Below are positions 58,305 to 64,000 of a DNA stretch of 64,000 nt, piece by piece. Each line of letters begins with the position of its first letter. The first letter of the stretch is position 1. The notes under the pieces were generated by a model, which searched no databases, was not told the origin of the DNA, and saw nothing but the letters and a program-made list of their open reading frames with translations. The position numbers and the translations under genes were made by a program. This stretch comes from Linnemannia hyalina (lineage: Eukaryota; Mortierellomycota; Mortierellomycetes; Mortierellales; Mortierellaceae): the NCBI GenBank assembly GCA_019671135.1, contig JAHRHY010000013.1, positions 1,612,001 to 1,676,000 on the forward strand, written 5' to 3'.

Positions 58305-58662
58305 GGAGGCCATTCATATCCCGCTCCACCAACCATAGACTGCTGAATAATAATATCTGTCAACACCTTTTAAAACAGCGTGCTACGTGAGAGTACAACA
58401 AATATCTGCACCTTTTTCCTTCCACCAATCTCCATTTTCTACATCCACCACCACTACTTTGTAACATCATGTCCAAGGCTGTCTCAGCTAAAGTGGATGA
58501 TGTTACAAAGTAGTGGTGGTGGATGTAGAAAATGGAGATTGGTGGAAGGAAAAAGGTGCAGATATTTGTTGTACTCTCACGTAGCACGCTGTTTTAAAAG
58601 GTGTTGACAGATATTATTATTCAGCAGTCTATGGTTGGTGGAGCGGGATATGAATGGCCTCC
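58305..58662. repeat. Near-perfect palindrome: 166-bp arms, 26-nt loop
   Basis: Arm 58305-58470 is the exact inverse of 58497-58662 as far as I can read, around the loop 58471-58496 (GTCCAAGGCTGTCTCAGCTA and six more bases). The homology continues a few bases further out with one mismatch (CTTAGGAGG against CCTCCTGAG). A transcript would form a long hairpin. No protein is recognised. It could be a foldback element, a recent inverted duplication or an assembly artefact. Confidence 0.85.
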
Positions 58663-58671
58663 TGAGCAGAG

Positions 58672-58905
58672 AAGTGGTGGAACTGAGTAAAAAGGTGATG
58701 GAGCTGTCAAAAAAGTGATGAAGCTGAGCAGAAAGGTGATTGAACTGTCAAAAAAGCGATGGAACTGGTTAAAAAAAGTTATGGAACTGAGTAGAGAAGT
58801 GATGGAACTGAGTAGAGACGGGATGGAACTGAGCAGAGAAGTGATGGAACTGAGCAGAGAAGTTATGGAACTGAGCAGAGAAGTTATGGAACTGAGCAAA
58901 GGAGG
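58672..58905. repeat. 21-bp tandem repeat (GATGGAACTGAGCAGAGAAGT)
   Basis: Units of 21 bp with consensus GATGGAACTGAGCAGAGAAGT are regular from about 58780 to 58905 and degenerate before that. Both strands stay open through the array because 21 is a multiple of three. The translated 7-residue repeat (MELSREV) is probably incidental. Confidence 0.8.
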
Positions 58906-59384
58906 CCTTTCAAGTCCAAATTGTAATATAGTATATGTTACATCTTTACAGACCTTGACAATATCTACAGCGACCATTAGAGGAGAGTGTATGTATAATA
59001 TCCACCATGTAAAACAACCACTGTAACATCCCTTGCATAACTATCCTACTAAATACCAACCTATTCTCCAAACAACAAAGTCTTCTTATTTTTCGCACAC
59101 CAATCTCTTGAATGTGTCCATCTACTATTAAACTGTAACCCTCACTGCAAGATTAAGGGTAGTACTTCTTGTATGTGATCATCTAAAGCACTTGTATCCT
59201 CAGCTGTATTTTTGTCGTGAAATACAGGGGAGAGATTACATTTTAAAAAAACATGTGCTATCTATTGCTATTTTATTTCATGTTCTATTGCCGACTTTAA
59301 AGAGATACATCAGCTATGGAAGCCAACACTGTATTCCTTGGGCTTTGGATATTTTGTATATGCCTTGTTATCTCCTTTGCACAT
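58906..59384. other. Intergenic; nothing recognised
   Basis: AT-rich sequence without a convincing reading frame. It ends where Helitron homology begins abruptly at about 59388. Confidence 0.45.
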
Positions 59385-61908
59385 GGAGAGGGCCGCATAA
59401 CCCATATCTGGCTGCAAAGTACGGCGCTCATATCAACGTCGAAAGCTGCACCTCTTCCACTGCCGTCAAGTATCTGTACAAGTACGTCTACAAGGGCCAT
59501 GATCGAGCCACTGTTGTAATTCAACAGCCGGCACAAGATGGAGCTCAGGCCGCCGGTGATCTGCCTGTGCCAGAAGTTAATGAGATCCTTGATTTCATCG
59601 ACGGTCGCTATATATCTGCCTCCGAGTCTGCTTGGCGTATATTCGGATTTCGCTTGCACAGTGCCTATCCATCTGTCACCAGGCTGCATTTGCATCTTCC
59701 CGGTCAGTTAATTCACGCCTTCCGCTCGGACGAACCCACCGCCGATGTCCTAGAAAGAGCCGCACTGGAGCGCAGTACGCTGACTGCATTCTTTGACTAC
59801 AACAGCCAACATCCTGATAAGCCGCCATCAATGTACCATAGCTTTCCTCAAACCCACGTTTATGTCAAGAAGGAAAAGCGATGGAAACTCAGGCAGAGAG
59901 GGTATACGGTCGGCCGACTGTTTTTTGTGCATGATACCGCAGGAGATCTGTTTTATTTACGGTTGCTGGTGCTTTCGGTACCAAGTCCTAAATCGTTTGA
60001 AGACCTGAGAACAGTCGAAAACGTGGTCCATCCCACGTTCAAGGCCGCCTGCATCGCCCTTGGCATGCTTCAAGACGATCGCGAGTGGGAGAACTGTCTT
60101 CGGGATGCCGCTGTCAGTTAAACGGGATACCAACTCCGCTCCCTTTTTGCAAAGATCCTTGCCTTTTGCAACCCAAGAGATCCTGCTCAGCTTTGGACCA
60201 CCTTTCGCAATGAACTGTCTGATGATCTCCATCCAAGGGAACGTGACGTTACCAGTCTGGAGCAGCGGACATCCTTTGCAAACCAGCGTGCAAATGCTGC
60301 CTTGGTTCACTTACAAGTTCTTCTGAGAAATCTCGGCAAAGACTCTCGACGACTATGAAGGCATGCCAGAGCCCATCATACTGGAACAGCACGATCTCAA
60401 TACGAATCCACTTATTGAAGACGAGTTGAATCATCCTTTGTCAAGCGCGGAGGAGTTGGTCGTGATGGAACAGTCGCTCAACGCGGATCAAAGGGAAACC
60501 TACAACCAAATCAAGCACTCCTATGAGATGAACACTCCCGATGCATACTTCGTCAATGGTCCCGCAGGCACAGGGAAGACCTTCCTTTACTCCCTTATCC
60601 TATTTATGGTCCGGTCAAATCACGATATCGCTCTTGCCGTCGCTGGATCTGGAATCGCCGCAATACTCCTACAAGGCGGAAGAACCGCTCACTTGCGCTT
60701 CAAGATTCCCATCCCTACCCACGAGGATAGTGTTTGTTCAGTCAGCCACGGGTCAGAAATTGCCGATCTTCTCATCCAGGCCAAGATCGTTGTTTGGGAC
60801 GAAGCCTCTATGACGCATCGGCATATCTTTGAGGCCGTAGACCGCACTCTCAAGGACCTGATGATGACTGTGGACCCTGAGAACGAATATCGTCCCTTTG
60901 GAGGGAAGCTCATGGACTTTGGCGGCGACTTTAGACAAATTCATCCAGTCATCAAGCAAGGTCGTAGAGAGGAAACCATTGGAACCTGCCTTAAACGATC
61001 TCCACTCTGGCGGCACATCCAACACCTTCATCTTTCCGTCAACATGCGCCTCCTCAGAAATGCCGACGCTCCCGACATTGAGGGACAGAGCGAGTTTGCA
61101 ACCTGGCTTCTCCAAGTCGGAGAAGGAGCTGTTCCTGGCCCGTCTCCAGACAATGGAATTCCAGATGGTGATGCCAGCCAATGCCAACATTGATGATCTC
61201 ATTGCCAAGGTCTATCCTGATCTCCAGCACAATATTGGCAATACTCGGTATCTCAATCAGCGCGTACTTCTCTGTCCGACAAACGACAATGTCGATGAAA
61301 TCAACAACCACATCATGTCAACAATAGAAGGGGAATCAAGGGAGTTTCTTTCGGAGGACCGCATCATCGATAATGAGGACGATAGAGTGGACGCTCTGTT
61401 TCCTGTCGAGTTTCTGAACGGCCTCAAGTCGTCTTCACTCCCTCCTCACCGCCTGAGATTGACCGTGGGTTGCCCTGTCATATTCCTTCGAAACCTCATG
61501 CACCAGGAAGGACTTTGTAATGGTACGCAACTGATATGTACGTCTCTCCCCCGGTACGTCTTAGGAGCCACTATCATTACAGGGGCACATGCCGGCGACC
61601 ATGTATTCCTTCCACGCATCAAGGTTCGTCCTTCTGACATCGATATGCCGTTCAAGTTCCAGTGGCTCCAGTTCCCTATCCGGCCTGCCTTTGCAATGAC
61701 TATCAACAAGTCCCAAGGCCAGACTTTGGACACTGTTGGTATCTATCTCAGGAACCCGATATTTGCCCATGGTCAACTGTACGTTGCCCTATCTCGAGTG
61801 ACGAACAAGAGCAATGTGCATGTGTTGATTGAGAGGGGGGATGCCAATACACCATATGGCTGTACACCAAATGTTGTTTACCCAGAGATTCTTGCCCTGA
61901 GTGACTGA
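59385..61908 (+). pseudogene. Helitron copy 2: C-terminal Rep part plus Pif1-like helicase
   Basis: Homology begins inside Rep at PHNPYLAAKYGAHINVES, just after the HUH part, so the 5' end is truncated. KYLYKYVYKG (paired Tyr) and the region joining Rep to helicase follow. The helicase has Walker A GPAGTGKT, Walker B VVWDEASM, GGDFRQIHPV, and late motifs FAMTINKSQGQT and LYVALSRV. A TAA lies at 60119, a frame change near 60355 and another near 61168. The C terminus at 61908 is normal. The first 380 bases are almost identical to copy 1 (45987-46375 minus), showing the same family. Confidence 0.85.
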
Positions 61909-62047
61909 AAGCAACAAAAAACAAAAACCCAAAAAAAGAGACTGGACAAAGGGAGGGAGAAAAGGAAAGTGACAACAGAAATAAATATTACAACACAAAA
62001 CCACACCCATATCATTTTTTTTCCACCCAACACATTCTCCACACCCT

Positions 62048-62078
62048 CCGCGAGCGAAGCCGCGGGTACTATTCTAGT
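62048..62078 (+). mobile_element. Helitron 3' terminus (hairpin plus CTAG/T)
   Basis: CCGCGAGCGAAGCCGCGG at about 62048-62065 forms a GC-rich hairpin, followed nine bases later by CTAGT (62074-62078). Helitrons end in CTRR before a host T and carry such a hairpin 10-12 bases inside. It lies 140 bp after the helicase stop in the correct orientation. Confidence 0.85.
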
Positions 62079-62890
62079 GCATGTAAAAAAAAGGGGCAGG
62101 TCGCGCTCTCTCTAAGCATTGGTGAATATTTCGCATGGGGAAATTAGGAAAATGTGAATGATGTGAATGATGAGAATGATGAGAATGATAAGGCAGAAAG
62201 TGAATGGCGAAGTGAAATGAGCATACAAGGCGGTGTAGAATGAGGCTGGCAATTATCAATGTCTTAATCAGCGTTCCGAGTCTTGAACTTTGATGCTCAC
62301 CCAGAAGATCACGGCAGCTTCAAGGTTGCAACAGACTAAGGTTACTGTCAGTCATAGTTAAAACAGTGAAGGAGGTCAGGCGGGAGATTTACTCATTGAT
62401 GACGTAATTATCGTGCCCATTGCTCATACCTCAGGGCTCAGTAAAGTCCCAGGGTTTCTTTCTCACCATTTTCCTCTCCACAGCACACTCCTCTTCCTCT
62501 CTCCAGCGCACAGGATCGCATGCAACCGATCGCTGTGTTGTAGCAAAGGGGAGTTATGATAATAAAGTAGTGAGGGAAAGGTGTAGAAAAGGATGTGTCA
62601 AGGAGGCGAGCGGGACAGAAACATATCCTCTTTATTTTGGAATCTGTCTATCTTAAATAACCCTCTTAGCACGTGAGTAAACATGCACCTACGCCACTAG
62701 CAGATGCTAAACATCTCACACATGTTGTGCACGTACACAACACGCTGCAAGCTCGTACGTGAGGTCCAGGAACAGGAAGGAGGGCTTAATACGATGCCGC
62801 CATGTGGTACCAACGCTGTCCCTCCCAACCATAACAACTACCATGGGAACTCACAGCTGAATTGTTTGACAGAATGTTCACTGGTGTCTG
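62079..62890. other. Intergenic; short simple repeats only
   Basis: GAATGATGA-type repeats (62155-62195) and a relative of the 40.3-kb repeat (62432-62480) are seen. No gene is recognised. Confidence 0.45.
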
Positions 62891-63480
62891 CAAGAGTCTG
62901 CAATATATGAGCCTGGAGAAGTGTTGTATCCACCTCGATGGCGCGTCGTATCACTTTCGCGAGGACAAGTTCCAAGTCTGCCGACAACAGTAGGCCAGAC
63001 CTCGTTAAGTGGATCAAGAGGGAGGATGTCATTGACTTGCTGGCCAAGAGTTCGACAGAGATGGTTGGAACGGAAGAATTTAGACCCCTCACCGACCTCT
63101 ACCTCAGTCGTTTTCAAGATTGTCGCCAAAAGGTATGCCGATCGATCGAAGTGGACGATATACGGCATTGCCAAGAAGAATGGACACCCCTACCGCTGCG
63201 AGCTTCAACCAATGGAGAAGATCTGGGCCGTGGTCAAGAACATGGCCGCGGTGAGTTCAACTGGACGACACAAGGCCCTATCACGCAAGCGCACGCTGGT
63301 AGAGCATTTTTTCAACATTCCCGAAAGTGTGTTTCTCTCTCTGTTTGGCGCATACGTATCCTGATTGGCATCGAATGCACAAACAACTAGCCGAAGGTCG
63401 ATGGAGCAGATGGTCAAGATCATGAAGATGGAGATATCATCGATAATGACAGTGAAGAAGAAAGGGAGGAGGAGGAGGAG
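62890..63480 (+). pseudogene. DDE transposase fragment (IS630/Tc1-like), C-terminal part
   Basis: In shifting frames the sequence reads CCIHLDGASYHFRED (an Asp in the typical position), then RPDLVKWIKREDVIDLL and WTIYGIAKKNGH. CELQPMEKIWAVVKN carries the final acidic residue, and FFNIPESVFLS follows. The order and spacing fit the second half of a Tc1/IS630-type DDE transposase. At least three frame changes are needed and the N-terminal half is missing. An acidic tail continues to about 63480. Confidence 0.6.
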
Positions 63481-63663
63481 AGAAGCAGAGGTGGTGGGTG
63501 CTCACGTCCTTGCACAAAGAATGATACGTGATGCCACCATTTTTTTTTCTAGTACTGTGTCCGATCAATTTGCTTCAGTGCAAGAGAAAAAGGACAGGCC
63601 AAGTGCAGCATGACCGTTCAATTGCATCCGATCTACGAGTAGCTTACTCACCCAGCAACGACG

Positions 63664-63987
63664 TCAGGATACTTGTAGGTTGTTCATAAAGAAATGGAGC
63701 AGCTGCGTATCCGACAAAACAATGTCAAATGCCGTGACAATGGCGGTCGGGAACGTATTTATCTCTGGGTGGTAGTTGACAGCATCTGAATTGATAGTGA
63801 GAAGAGAATGGCATTGGATTTGGTATATCGTCGTGATATCCTGCACGTAAGAACGTAAGAAGAGGGACGTGCCCACGGTCTCTGGTGGTAATGTGAACCA
63901 TTCACAATTTGCAGGGCATAGATACAATTGGTGATCTAGACCCATGTACAGTGGCTGTACGAATAAGACCCGTATACCTTTCCGCAC
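63664..63987 (-). CDS. Unidentified reading frame at the right edge
   Basis: A 107-residue minus-strand frame (MRKGIRVLFVQPLYMGL) with ordinary composition (INSDAVNYHPEINTF). No family is recognised. It could be an exon of a gene extending beyond the window or chance. Confidence 0.25.
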   Translation of the reverse strand: MRKGIRVLFVQPLYMGLDHQLYLCPANCEWFTLPPETVGTSLFLRSYVQDITTIYQIQCHSLLTINSDAVNYHPEINTFPTAIVTAFDIVLSDTQLLHFFMNNLQVS

Positions 63988-64000
63988 AGGACTGTTTAGA

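Noticed and set aside
58360..58607. Two 75-residue frames on opposite strands with near-identical protein
   Set aside because: They are mirror products of the palindrome arms.

Overview
The window looks like a fungal nuclear contig, most likely from an early-diverging soil fungus of the Mortierella group or a close relative. This is an inference from four things: short GT-AG introns with fungal consensus, Crinkler (CRN)-type effector genes, Fanzor (eukaryotic TnpB-like) sequences, and a mix of DIRS, Helitron, piggyBac, pogo, Tc1 and Mutator-like elements at roughly 45-50% GC. No bacterial operons, rRNA, CRISPR arrays or convincing tRNAs are seen.

Layout. (1) 1-17 kb: the tail of a Fanzor-like gene enters from the left edge. 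A cluster follows in which three multi-exon paralogues (called A, B and C here) alternate with three pieces of CRN genes. A, B and C encode four C2H2 zinc fingers followed by cysteine-rich and HNH-like segments, with the same five intron positions and phases in all three. C lies wholly inside an intron of the third CRN gene. (2) 17-30 kb: a spliced secreted-protein gene (21.0-22.9 kb, minus strand) and a decayed secreted phosphoesterase (28.9-29.9 kb, minus strand). Each has a diverged copy of the same intergenic block on its 3' side, and one block carries a nearly complete pogo-like transposon with a TA target duplication. (3) 30-40 kb: a dead piggyBac-like gene, then a five-exon gene (32.9-37.7 kb) whose N-terminal part is a FEN1/XPG-like nuclease and whose C-terminal part is a Fanzor-like RuvC plus zinc ribbon, then a small GTTAC-ended repeat and a dead Tc1/mariner. 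(4) 40-50.7 kb: a Mutator-like transposase joined to a Ulp1-type protease remnant, a truncated Helitron, a second GTTAC repeat in inverted orientation, and a truncated DIRS-like element interrupted by a perfect solo LTR. (5) 50.7-58 kb: a small zinc-finger/coiled-coil gene, a 126-bp minisatellite, and an apparently intact heavy-metal (copper-type) P1B-ATPase with an extended cysteine-rich N terminus. (6) 58-64 kb: a 166-bp-arm palindrome, a 5'-truncated Helitron with a canonical 3' end, and a DDE transposase fragment.

Apparently intact genes are A, B, C, the secreted protein, the zinc-finger/coiled-coil gene, the DIRS tyrosine recombinase and the metal ATPase. These read cleanly across all their exons. 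Most transposon genes, the CRN genes and the phosphoesterase carry single-base indels or stops. The contrast argues for real decay rather than poor base calling. The items most worth following up are the FEN1-Fanzor composite gene and the recurring association of the zinc-finger/HNH-like family with CRN genes.
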